Positions 23,077 through 33,819 of a stretch of DNA of 64,000 nucleotides are shown here, piece by piece. The translations under genes were made by a program, and so were the position numbers. Below the pieces are notes generated by a model. The model saw nothing but the letters and a program-made list of their open reading frames with translations, ran no database searches and had not been told where the DNA came from. How positions within the stretch are numbered: the first letter of the stretch is position 1; each line of letters opens with the position of its first letter. Origin of the DNA: Yamagishiella unicocca (taxonomy: Eukaryota > Chlorophyta > Chlorophyceae > Chlamydomonadales > Volvocaceae); NCBI GenBank assembly GCA_003116995.1, contig BDSL01000142.1:124001-188000 (forward strand), read 5' to 3'.

Positions 23077-24629
23077 AGCAGCCTGCTGCTGTCGCCTCCA
23101 CGAGAGAATCTAGTGGTCATGTCCTTCCCAACCTTGCTGCAAGATGCAGGCAGCGCAGAAAGGTATGCAAAAGTAGCCCTACGCTACCATTTTACTTCTT
23201 CCACCAGCAGCCAAGAGAAGGCAGGCGGGCATCGTATTCTCGTTTGGTTGTGGTATTCAAGTTTGGTTTCAACCAAGGTTGCCTGGTTTATAAGCAATCC
23301 AAGATGCGCCAACTACAAGGCCTGTGGAAGCTCACGGCACGGCGACAGAAGACTATATTGTTTAAGCATTCAGCATGTACTCAGACTAACATATCGCCTT
23401 TAATTAGATTACTGGAGTGCCGGATGCGCACTGGACGGTTAATTACCCGGTGAACGACAGAGTCATGAAGTTCCTCATCGCAGACTAGTCAAGTCGTCAA
23501 ACCGCAAACTATTCAAGGCATAGATTCCCACGACGGATCAACATCTGCTTCGTAACGTGACAGCCGGGCAGCCGCACAGGCAGTGCTGCTGGTGCGCATG
23601 TTGGCGGTGCTGACGGCCAACCGGGTGGCGAACGAGGACCCGTGGGTCCACTTCGCGGCGCTGCTAGCTGCTGGCGCTGCTGGGCCTGGTGGAGGCGGTG
23701 GACGTGTGGCTGACGTCGGGGCTGCCCTCACCGTGTGGTGTCCGCTGCGTCGGTGGCGGGCCAAGCTGGGCCGAGCCTCCTCACGCTGGGTGTCAGGAAC
23801 GATGCCGGCGATGCCGTGGCGGCGTCTTGGGCGCTACCGTCCTGGCTGCTTAGGTTGAGCAAACCAGCAGGGCGATGCAGACGGCCATGTGCGGCGCTGT
23901 TGATGTTACCGCTGTTGCCAGGAACTGGTTTCCGGGCCTTTGCTACGCCAGGCAAGGCTGGGTTTCAAGGAAGACCCGTGGATGCCAGACAAAACATCGC
24001 AAGGCTGGGTGGGGCAGTGTGCAGCAGCCTGCCCCGGGTCAAGTACGTCCACTCCTTCAGTCTGTTCTGCAAGGTATTGCTGCCCGCGTCGTACGGCGGA
24101 TCTAACATCATGGCGCCGGTGCCCGCCGACGAGGTGTTGCGGCTGCTGGCCTCTCGCCCCTCCCTGGCCCCCCTCCCTGCCCCCTCCCGCCGCCTCACCC
24201 TAGCGCAGGCTGTCCTCCCCAGTCATGTCGAGTAGCGTCTCCGCCACCAGCCTCTTCTCCGTCACGGTGTTGGTGTGTCCCAGGAGGCCGCCCACGTCAG
24301 CGGCTCCTCTGCCGTACACTGCATCTTGGGCGCGGGGTTGCTCGTTGGGAAGGTGATGGGGCGCTGCTGCGGGTCACCCACTTGCCACCCCCCAACAACC
24401 CACCCGCTCCACCACCTCCAAAAACAGCTGCGCGTCGTCCGACTCCTCCCTGCGGACGAAGCGCTTGACGTGCGGCCGGGTCGGGGCGGCGGCGGTGGCG
24501 GCAGCGGTGACTCAATCCGTATGTGAATAGCAGCAAGGCTGGCTGCCGTCTTTGTATCCTCGACTAGTAGGAATGGGACTGCCCGTTCGTCCCTGGGCTG
24601 CTCAGTGTCCTCACAAATCTTAGGTACCG

Positions 24630-25166
24630 ATGAATGTTCAAGAGGAAATGGCGTTAAAAAACGCCGTCATCCTGTTGTGGAATCGGAATCCCCTATACTA
24701 CCTTATTTCCATCTGGCGTTTGCCCAGTCGAATCCTTGCAACCCAGCGTCCTCGTCGTAACGCACAGTGTATCGACAACGATGCTGCCCGTGGACCTGCC
24801 AGCTGCACGGTGGCTCTACGTAAGGACCGACTCACGCGACAGCTGCAGGGTGTCCCACGTGCTGTTTCGGACCACATAGCCCGCATTCGAACGCGCCTTG
24901 CAAAGCTGTCAAAACCGTTTGATGAGATACGCCACGCGCTAGCGTGCCATGCCTATCCTCCGCCTCACCTCATAGCTCCAGTAGCTGTGACTCCGCGATC
25001 CAGTCGCTGCTCGCCGCCCCCAGCGTCCCTGCAACCTGTGGAATGTGCAAGGCCCATGGCAGCACTTTACAGGGACCGGCTCGCACACACTGCCTCCCAA
25101 CGCGCCGCGGCCCCCTGGTTCTTCCCACCAGGACTACAGCATAGCGCAGCTACTCAAAGCGAGTGA
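24630..25166 (+). CDS. 178-codon ORF conserved among array units, unknown
   Basis: The ORF starts at an ATG 29 nt after a ctcacaaatcttagg motif and begins MNVQEEMALKNAVILLWNRN; a basic middle part (RLTRQLQGVPRAVSDHIARI) is followed by a Pro/Ala/Ser-rich end. Full-length copies are at 28154-28690, 30987-31523 and 33820-34356 (plus) and 59894-60430 and 63169-63705 (minus), with a few substitutions and no frameshift. Unit 1 has only the last part (to 21711). Conservation may simply reflect recent duplication, since flanking DNA is equally conserved. No family, signal peptide or membrane segment recognised. Confidence 0.25.
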   Translation: MNVQEEMALKNAVILLWNRNPLYYLISIWRLPSRILATQRPRRNAQCIDNDAARGPASCTVALRKDRLTRQLQGVPRAVSDHIARIRTRLAKLSKPFDEIRHALACHAYPPPHLIAPVAVTPRSSRCSPPPASLQPVECARPMAALYRDRLAHTASQRAAAPWFFPPGLQHSAATQSE

Positions 25167-25892
25167 CCTTGCGGATCGCACCATGGATGGCGTACGCATC
25201 CGCCAAGAGATAGACCTGTGAGGAGGTTGCGGCGGTTGGGTTGTTACTTTGTGGTGATATGGATTTGGAGAGGGTGGGCGAAATGGCGATGAGGCGGAGG
25301 GCATAGGCAGGGTGTGGACACAAGACCACCCGGGGCTCCCTCCCCTGCAAGGCGGACGGTTCCTCAGCACCAACTATTCCTCCATCCGCACCATTACCTG
25401 TTCTCCGACACCACCACCACCTACGGCACTACCGGCACCCACAACCTCGCCTAGGGCCCCGGTGGCCACCCCCCACCGGGACTCCAACTCCGGCGCAGCA
25501 CTGCCCGGCCGTACCTGCGCAGCAACTCTGAGCTTGAATCCAAACACGCTCTGGATCCGCGCGATATCGCACTTGGATCCGTCCGCCGAAATGAAGGCCC
25601 GTGCAGAAAGCGGACGCCACCGCCCAAAGCAGCGCCCCCTGGCCCTGCTCCACACTAACAACTGTGATCCTTCGCAGGGCAAGCAGGCACGTTAAGCGCA
25701 AGGGTAAGGGTTCCCACTCCAGGGGTGTTCTACGACACATGCCGCACCCGAGTACCCTGGTCGTGAAAGCCTCTGCATGGCAGCCCCACACCGGCGTCAC
25801 ATCCGGCGATACGCGGCTCCTCCAGCATGTCAACCCCGACGGCCCCCCCGCTGCCCGCTCCCCCTTCCGCACCCGGCGCCCCCCTCCCCCAG

Positions 25893-26122
25893 AGAGAGAG
25901 AGAGAGAGACCGCGTTACATTAGTTGTTGGGTTGGGGTCCGGGGCTCTCACCCGGTTGGCAGGGCCATACACGCCCCTGTTACGGAAGTCGCAGGTCCCC
26001 GTGCCAGTACTTCCGTTTACCCCCCCGGAAATGGGTGGCGGTTTGGGTGGGGGGGCCAGGACTTGAACTCTGGATCTCCTGCCGATTAAGGCCGGGCTTT
26101 AGCAGCTAAGCTACCCACCCAG
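25893..26122 (-). mobile_element. tRNA-derived SINE insertion in array unit 2
   Basis: Alignment with the other units shows a precise 230-bp insertion after cccccag; the uninterrupted site reads cccccagtcgtgtgtgc. Read on the minus strand it has a tRNA-like head (26120 down to about 26046), a body of about 130 bp, and a (CT)n tail (25911 down to 25893). The flanking cccag at 25888-25892 and 26118-26122 is a likely 5-bp target-site duplication. This arrangement is that of a Pol III-transcribed SINE moved by a LINE. No other copy was seen in the window. Confidence 0.8.
26046..26120 (-). ncRNA. tRNA-like head of the SINE
   Basis: The minus strand begins GGGTGGGTAGCTTAGCTGC. The D stem GCTT/AAGC is perfect and serves as an A box; the B box is GTTCAAGTCC. 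The acceptor GGGTGGG can pair with CCCACCC. The anticodon stem and T stem contain mismatches, so it is not a functional tRNA and no anticodon is assigned (TAA or AAT by position). Confidence 0.65.
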
Positions 26123-26188
26123 TCGTGTGTGCACACAATGTGCGCGTTGGAGTGAAGCGACTGCGATGAGGCCATCGAGGAGTTGCAT

Positions 26189-26298
26189 GACGAGGTGGCC
26201 GAGCGGTCTAAGGCGCTAGTTTCAGGACTACCTGGTGCAGTATCAGGAAGGAAACCTACTAGTCCGTAAGGGCGCGGGTTCAAATCCCGTCCTCGTCA
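26189..26298 (+). tRNA. trnL-CAG: tRNA-Leu(CAG), intron-containing, copy 2
   Basis: Same sequence and 30-nt intron as copy 1, with all paired positions kept. It lies 66 bp downstream of the SINE, whose tRNA-like head points the other way. The TTTT terminator is 15 nt after the 3' end. Confidence 0.93.
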
Positions 26299-28153
26299 GC
26301 TGAGGAGAGGGCTTTTGGCATGCCTGTGGCGTCGAGCGGCCTAACCATGGGTCCGAAGGTGCTGTCCACGGCCGGGCTCAGAAGGGGATGGAGATGAAGC
26401 ACACCTGGCAGCATGATCGGCAATTCAGGCAACTTCGAAATGTAAGAGTAGGGGAGTAGTGGGATACAGGGTACAAGGGTGACAGGGCACGGCGAATCGC
26501 AGCAGGCCCGCAACGTGCCGCCATGAAGCGCGCTGGGCTGGGGATTGTGGAAGCACGGTTTGTCCGAACGCATACGTCCGCAGCCAACAGCGTGGCTTTG
26601 ATAGCCTTTGGAACCAGCACAAACCCGACGCTGCCGTTGGTTGGCATCGTCGTTGTGCCGAGAGCCAGGTCCTCGCGCAGCAGGTCCACTTGCTGGTAGT
26701 CGAATGCCTTTCGCGCCATCCTACCGTCCGCCGACCGCAGCACAGCAGCCTGCTGCTGTCGCCTCCACGAGAGAATCTAGTGGTCATGTCCTTCCCAACC
26801 TTGCTGCAAGATGCAGGCAGCGCAGAAAGGTATGCAAAAGTAGCCCTACGCTACCTTTCTACTTCTTCCACCAGCCAAGAGAAGGCAGACGGGCATCGTA
26901 TTCTCGTTTGGTTGTGGTATTCAAGTTTGGTTTCAACCAAGGTTGCCTGGTTTATAAGCAATCCAAGATGCGCCAACTACAAGGCCTGTGGAAGCTCACG
27001 GCACGGCGACAGAAGACTATATTGTTTAAGCATTCAGCATGTACTCAGACTAACATATCGCCCTTAATTAGATTACTGGAGTGCCGTATGCGCACTGGAC
27101 GGTTAGACGACCGGTAAGTACCCGGTGAACGACAGAGTCATGAAGTTCCTCGTCGCAGACTAGTCAAGTCGTCAAACCGCAAACTATTAAAGGCGTAGAT
27201 TCCCACGACGGATCAACATCTGCTTCGTAACGTGACAGCCGGGCAGCCGCACAGGCAGTGCTGCTGGTGCGCATGTTGGCGGTGCTGACGGCCAACCGGG
27301 TGGCGAACGAGGACCCGGGGGTCCACTTCGCGGCGCTGCTAGCCTCCTCACGCTGGGTGTCAGGAACGATGCCGGCGATGCCGTGGCGGCGTCTTGGGCG
27401 CTACCATCCTGGCTTCTTAGGTTGGGCAAACCAGCAGGGCGATGCAGACGGCCATGTGCGGCGCTGTTGATGTTACCGCTGTTGCCAGATAATGCTTTCC
27501 GGGCCTCTGCTACGCCTTCATCGCAAGTCTGGGTGGGGCAGTGTGCAGCAGCCTGCCCCGGGTCAAGTACGTCCACTCCTTCAGTCTGTTCTGCAAGTTA
27601 TTGCCGCCCGCGTCGTACGGCGGATCGTACATCATGGCGCCGGTGCCCGCCGACGAGGTGTTGCGGCTGCTGGCCTCTCGCCCCTCCCTGGCCCCCCTCC
27701 CTGCCCCCTCCCGCCGCCTCACCCTAGCGCAGGCTGCCCTCCCCAGTCATGTCGAGTAGCGTCTCCGCCACCAGCCTCTTCTCCGTCACGGTGTTGGTGT
27801 GGCCCAGGAAGCCGCCCACGTCAGCGGCTCCTCTGCCGTACACTGCATCTTGGGCGCGGGGTTGCTCGTTGGGAAGGTGATGGGGCGCTGCTGCGGGTCA
27901 CCCGCTTGCCATCCCCCACCAACCCACCCGCTCCACCACCTCCAAAAACAGCTGCCCGTCGTCCGACTCCTCCCTGCGGACGAAGCGCTTGACGCACGGC
28001 CGGGTCGGGGCGGCGGCGGTGGCGGCAGCGGTGACTCAATCCGTATGTGAGCAGCAGCAAGGCTGGCTGCCGTCTCTGTATCCTCGACTAGTAGGAATGG
28101 GACTGCCCGTTCGTCCCTGGGCTGCTCAGTGTCCTCACAAATCTTAGGTACCG

Positions 28154-30986
28154 ATGAATGTTCAAGAGGAAATGGCGTTAAAAAACGCCGTCATCCTGTT
28201 GTGGAATCGGAATCCCCTATACTACCTTATTTCCATCTGGCGTTTGCCCAGTCGAATCCTTGCAACCCAGCGTCCTCGTCGTAACGCACAGTGTATCGAC
28301 AACGATGCTGCCCGTGGACCTGCCAGCTGCACGGTGGCTCTACGTAAGGACCGACTCACGCGACAGCTGCAGGGTGTCCCACGTGCTGTTTCGGACCACA
28401 TAGCCCGCATTCGAACGCGCCTTGCAAAGCTGTCAAAACCGTTTGATGAGATACGCCACGCGCTAGCGTGCCATGCCTATCCTCCGCCTCACCTCATAGC
28501 TCCAGTAGCTGTGACTCCGCGATCCAGTCGCTGCTCGCCGCCCCCAGCGTCCCTGCAACCTGTGGAATGTGCAAGGCCCATGGCAGCACTTTACAGGGAC
28601 CGGCTCGCACACACTGCCTCCCAACGCGCCGCGGCCCCCTGGTTCTTCCCACCAGGACTACAGCATAGCGCAGCTACTCAAAGCGAGTGACCTTGCGGAT
28701 CGCACCATGGATGGCGTACGCATCCGCCAAGAGATAGACCTGTGAGGAGGTTGCGGCGGTTGGGTTGTTACTTTGTGGTGATATGGATTTGGAGAGGGTG
28801 GGCGAAATGGCGATGAGGCGGAGGGCATAGGCAGGGTGTGGACACAAGACCACCCGGGGCTCCCTCCCCTGCAAGGCGGACGGTTCCTCAGCACCAACTA
28901 TTCCTCCATCCGCACCATTACCTGTTCTCCGACACCACCACCACCTACGGCACTACCGGCACCCACAACCTCGCCTAGGGCCCCGGTGGCCACCCCCCAC
29001 CGGGACTCCAACTCCGGCGCAGCACTGCCCGGCCGTACCTGCGCAGCAACTCTGAGCTTGAATCCAAACACGCTCTGGATCCGCGCGATATCGCACTTGG
29101 ATCCGTCCGCCGAAATGAAGGCCCGTGCAGAAAGCGGACGCCACCGCCCAAAGCAGCGCCCCCTGGCCCTGCTCCACACTAACAACTGTGATCCTTCGCA
29201 GGGCAAGCAGGCACGTTAAGCGCAAGGGTAAGGGTTCCCACTCCAGGGGTGTTCTACGACACATGCCGCACCCGAGTACCCTGGTCGCGAAAGCCTCTGC
29301 ATGGCAGCCCCACACCGGCGTCACATCCGGCGATACGCGGCTCCTCCAGCATGTCAACCCCGACGGCCCCCCCGCTGCCCGCTCCCCCTTCCGCACCCGG
29401 CGCCCCCCTCCCCCAGTCGTGTGTGCACACAATGTGCGCGTTGGAGTGAAGCGACTGCGATGAGGCCATCGAGGAGTTGCATGACGAGGTGGCCGAGCGG
29501 TCTAAGGCGCTAGTTTCAGGACTACCTGGTGCAGTATCAGGAAGGAAACCTACTAGTCCGTAAGGGCGCGGGTTCAAATCCCGTCCTCGTCAGCTGAGGA
29601 GAGGGCTTTTGGCATGCCTGTGGCGTCGAGCGGCCCAACCATGGGTCCGAAGGTGCTGTCCACGGCCGGGCTCAGAAGGGGATGGAGATGAAGCACACCT
29701 GGCAGCATGATCGGCAATTCAGGCAACTTCGAAATGTAAGAGTAGGGGAGTAGTGGGATACAGGGTACAAGAGTGACAGGGCACGGCGAATCGCAGCAGG
29801 CCCGCAACGTGCCGCCATGAATCGCGCTGGGCTGGGGATTGTGGAAGCACGGTTTGTCCGAACGCATACGTCCGCAGCCAACAGCGTGGCTTTGATAGCC
29901 TTTGGAACCAGCACAAACCCGACGCTGCCGTTGGTTGGCATCGTCGTTGTGCCGAGAGCCAAATCCTCGCGCAGCAGGTCCATTTGCTGGTAGTCGAATG
30001 CCTTTCGCGCCATCCTACCGTCCGCCGACCGCAGCACAGCAGCCTGCTGCTGTCGCCTTCACGAGAGAATCTAGTGGTTGTGTCCTTCCCAATCTTGCTG
30101 CAAGATGCAGGCAGCGCAGAAAGGTATGCAAAAGTAGCCCTACGCTACCTTTCTACTTCTTCCACCAGCCAAGAGAAGGCAGACGGGCATCGTATTCTCG
30201 TTTGGTTGTGGTATTCAAGTTTGGTTTCAACCAAGGTTGCCTGGTTTATAAGCAATCCAAGATGCGCCAACTACAAGGCCTGTGGAAGCTCACGGCACGG
30301 CGACAGAAGACTATATTGTTTAAGCATTCAGCATGTACTCAGACTAACATATCGCCCTTAATTAGATTACTGGAGTGCCGTATGCGCACTGGACGGTTAG
30401 ACGACCGGTAAGTACCCGGTGAACGACAGAGTCATGAAGTTCCTCGTCGCAGACTAGTCAAGTCGTCAAACCGCAAACTATTAAAGGCGTAGATTCCCAC
30501 GACGGATCAACATCTGCTTCGTAACGTGACAGCCGGGCAGCCGCACAGGCAGTGCTGCTGGTGCGCATGTTGGCGGTGCTGACGGCCAACCGGGTGGCGA
30601 ACGAGGACCCGGGGGTCCACTTCGCGGCGCTGCTAGCCTCCTCACGCTGGGTGTCAGGAACGATGCCGGCGATGCCGTGGCGGCGTCTTGGGCGCTACCA
30701 TCCTGGCTTCTTAGGTTGGGCAAACCAGCAGGGCGATGCAGACGGCCATGTGCGGCGCTGTTGATGTTACCGCTCCAAAAATAGCTGCCCGTCGTCCGAC
30801 TCCTCCCTGCGGACGAAGCGCTTGACGCACGGCCGGGTCGGGGCGGCGGCGGTGGCGGCAGCGGTGACTCAATCCGTATGTGAGCAGCAGCAAGGCTGGC
30901 TGCCGTCTCTGTATCCTCGACTAGTAGGAATGGGACTGCCCGTTCGTCCCTGGGCTGCTCAGTGTCCTCACAAATCTTAGGTACCG
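28154..30986 (+). repeat. tRNA-Leu array unit 3 (2833 bp)
   Basis: It has exactly the length of unit 4 and differs from it by only a few bases noted by eye (for example atcgcg against agcgcg near 29821/32654, and catggatgg against cagggatgg near 28707/31540). It lacks the 461-bp segment of unit 2: the junction reads ttaccgctccaaaaatagct. Confidence 0.95.
29483..29592 (+). tRNA. trnL-CAG: tRNA-Leu(CAG), intron-containing, copy 3
   Basis: Same gene and intron as copy 1, in array unit 3. A and B boxes and the downstream TTTT are intact. Confidence 0.93.
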
Positions 30987-33819
30987 ATGAATGTTCAAGA
31001 GGAAATGGCGTTAAAAAACGCCGTCATCCTGTTGTGGAATCGGAATCCCCTATACTACCTTATTTCCATCTGGCGTTTGCCCAGTCGAATCCTTGCAACC
31101 CAGCGTCCTCGTCGTAACGCACAGTGTATCGACAACGATGCTGCCCGTGGACCTGCCAGCTGCACGGTGGCTCTACGTAAGGACCGACTCACGCGACAGC
31201 TGCAGGGTGTCCCACGTGCTGTTTCGGACCACATAGCCCGCATTCGAACGCGCCTTGCAAAGCTGTCAAAACCGTTTGATGAGATACGCCACGCGCTAGC
31301 GTGCCATGCCTATCCTCCGCCTCACCTCATAGCTCCAGTAGCTGTGACTCCGCGATCCAGTCGCTGCTCGCCGCCCCCAGCGTCCCTGCAACCTGTGGAA
31401 TGTGCAAGGCCCATGGCAGCACTTTACAGGGACCGGCTCGCACACACTGCCTCCCAACGCGCCGCGGCCCCCTGGTTCTTCCCACCAGGACTACAGCATA
31501 GCGCAGCTACTCAAAGCGAGTGACCTTGCGGATCGCACCAGGGATGGCGTACGCATCCGCCAAGAGATAGACCTGTGAGGAGGTTGCGGCGGTTGGGTTG
31601 TTACTTTGTGGTGATATGGATTTGGAGAGGGTGGGCGAAATGGCGATGAGGCGGAGGGCATAGGCAGGGTGTGGACACAAGACCACCCGGGGCTCCCTCC
31701 CCTGCAAGGCGGACGGTTCCTCAGCACCAACTATTCCTCCATCCGCACCATTACCTGTTCTCCGACACCACCACCACCTACGGCACTACCGGCACCCACA
31801 ACCTCGCCTAGGGCCCCGGTGGCCACCCCCCACCGGGACTCCAACTCCGGCGCAGCACTGCCCGGCCGTACCTGCGCAGCAACTCTGAGCTTGAATCCAA
31901 ACACGCTCTGGATCCGCGCGATATCGCACTTGGATCCGTCCGCCGAAATGAAGGCCCGTGCAGAAAGCGGACGCCACCGCCCAAAGCAGCGCCCCCTGGC
32001 CCTGCTCCACACTAACAACTGTGATCCTTCGCAGGGCAAGCAGGCACGTTAAGCGCAAGGGTAAGGGTTCCCACTCCAGGGGTGTTCTACGACACATGCC
32101 GCACCCGAGTACCCTGGTCGCGAAAGCCTCTGCATGGCAGCCCCACACCGGCGTCACATCCGGCGATACGCGGCTCCTCCAGCATGTCAACCCCGACGGC
32201 CCCCCCGCTGCCCGCTCCCCCTTCCGCACCCGGCGCCCCCCTCCCCCAGTCGTGTGTGCACACAATGTGCGCGTTGGAGTGAAGCGACTGCGATGAGGCC
32301 ATCGAGGAGTTGCATGACGAGGTGGCCGAGCGGTCTAAGGCGCTAGTTTCAGGACTACCTGGTGCAGTATCAGGAAGGAAACCTACTAGTCCGTAAGGGC
32401 GCGGGTTCAAATCCCGTCCTCGTCAGCTGAGGAGAGGGCTTTTGGCATGCCTGTGGCGTCGAGCGGCCCAACCATGGGTCCGAAGGTGCTGTCCACGGCC
32501 GGGCTCAGAAGGGGATGGAGATGAAGCACACCTGGCAGCATGATCGGCAATTCAGGCAACTTCGAAATGTAAGAGTAGGGGAGTAGTGGGATACAGGGTA
32601 CAAGAGTGACAGGGCACGGCGAATCGCAGCAGGCCCGCAACGTGCCGCCATGAAGCGCGCTGGGCTGGGGATTGTGGAAGCACGGTTTGTCCGAACGCAT
32701 ACGTCCGCAGCCAACAGCGTGGCTTTGATAGCCTTTGGAACCAGCACAAACCCGACGCTGCCGTTGGTTGGCATCGTCGTTGTGCCGAGAGCCAAATCCT
32801 CGCGCAGCAGGTCCATTTGCTGGTAGTCGAATGCCTTTCGCGCCATCCTACCGTCCGCCGACCGCAGCACAGCAGCCTGCTGCTGTCGCCTTCACGAGAG
32901 AATCTAGTGGTTGTGTCCTTCCCAATCTTGCTGCAAGATGCAGGCAGCGCAGAAAGGTATGCAAAAGTAGCCCTACGCTACCTTTCTACTTCTTCCACCA
33001 GCCAAGAGAAGGCAGACGGGCATCGTATTCTCGTTTGGTTGTGGTATTCAAGTTTGGTTTCAACCAAGGTTGCCTGGTTTATAAGCAATCCAAGATGCGC
33101 CAACTACAAGGCCTGTGGAAGCTCACGGCACGGCGACAGAAGACTATATTGTTTAAGCATTCAGCATGTACTCAGACTAACATATCGCCCTTAATTAGAT
33201 TACTGGAGTGCCGTATGCGCACTGGACGGTTAGACGACCGGTAAGTACCCGGTGAACGACAGAGTCATGAAGTTCCTCGTCGCAGACTAGTCAAGTCGTC
33301 AAACCGCAAACTATTAAAGGCGTAGATTCCCACGACGGATCAACATCTGCTTCGTAACGTGACAGCCGGGCAGCCGCACAGGCAGTGCTGCTGGTGCGCA
33401 TGTTGGCGGTGCTGACGGCCAACCGGGTGGCGAACGAGGACCCGGGGGTCCACTTCGCGGCGCTGCTAGCCTCCTCACGCTGGGTGTCAGGAACGATGCC
33501 GGCGATGCCGTGGCGGCGTCTTGGGCGCTACCATCCTGGCTTCTTAGGTTGGGCAAACCAGCAGGGCGATGCAGACGGCCATGTGCGGCGCTGTTGATGT
33601 TACCGCTCCAAAAATAGCTGCCCGTCGTCCGACTCCTCCCTGCGGACGAAGCGCTTGACGCACGGCCGGGTCGGGGCGGCGGCGGTGGCGGCAGCGGTGA
33701 CTCAATCCGTATGTGAGCAGCAGCAAGGCTGGCTGCCGTCTCTGTATCCTCGACTAGTAGGAATGGGACTGCCCGTTCGTCCCTGGGCTGCTCAGTGTCC
33801 TCACAAATCTTAGGTACCG
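30987..33819 (+). repeat. tRNA-Leu array unit 4 (2833 bp)
   Basis: Near-identical to unit 3 and carrying the same 461-bp and 107-bp deletions, so units 3 and 4 arose from one duplication after both deletions. Confidence 0.95.
32316..32425 (+). tRNA. trnL-CAG: tRNA-Leu(CAG), intron-containing, copy 4
   Basis: Same gene and intron as copy 1, in array unit 4. All promoter boxes and stems are intact. Confidence 0.93.

Larger units (their letters stand above)
21297..24629 (+). repeat. tRNA-Leu array unit 1 (5' truncated)
   Basis: Homology with the following units begins near tcgtcgcaacac and runs to the start of unit 2. It lacks the first part of the 178-codon frame. It retains a segment of about 107 bp (from 23672, gctgctggcgctgctgggcc) that units 2-4 have lost and that reappears at 38511. 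It also carries an extra 68-bp stretch near 23945-24000, so it looks like the least-deleted copy. The tRNA gene is at 22522-22631. Confidence 0.9.
24630..28153 (+). repeat. tRNA-Leu array unit 2 (3524 bp, carries a SINE)
   Basis: It runs from the landmark atgaatgttcaagaggaaat to the next copy of that landmark. It contains the tRNA gene at 26189-26298 and a 230-bp SINE-like insertion (25893-26122) absent from all other units. It has the 107-bp deletion also seen in units 3 and 4, but keeps the 461-bp segment (about 27481-27941) that units 3 and 4 have lost. Confidence 0.95.

Noticed and set aside
25150..25350. BTB-domain gene on the minus strand of array units
   Set aside because: Only a short stretch (VYLLADAYAIHGAIRK) loosely resembles a BTB helix; no full domain could be assembled.
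26046..26120. Functional tRNA gene on the minus strand
   Set aside because: Anticodon and T stems are mismatched and the block is part of a unit-specific insertion with a (CT)n tail; better explained as a SINE head.
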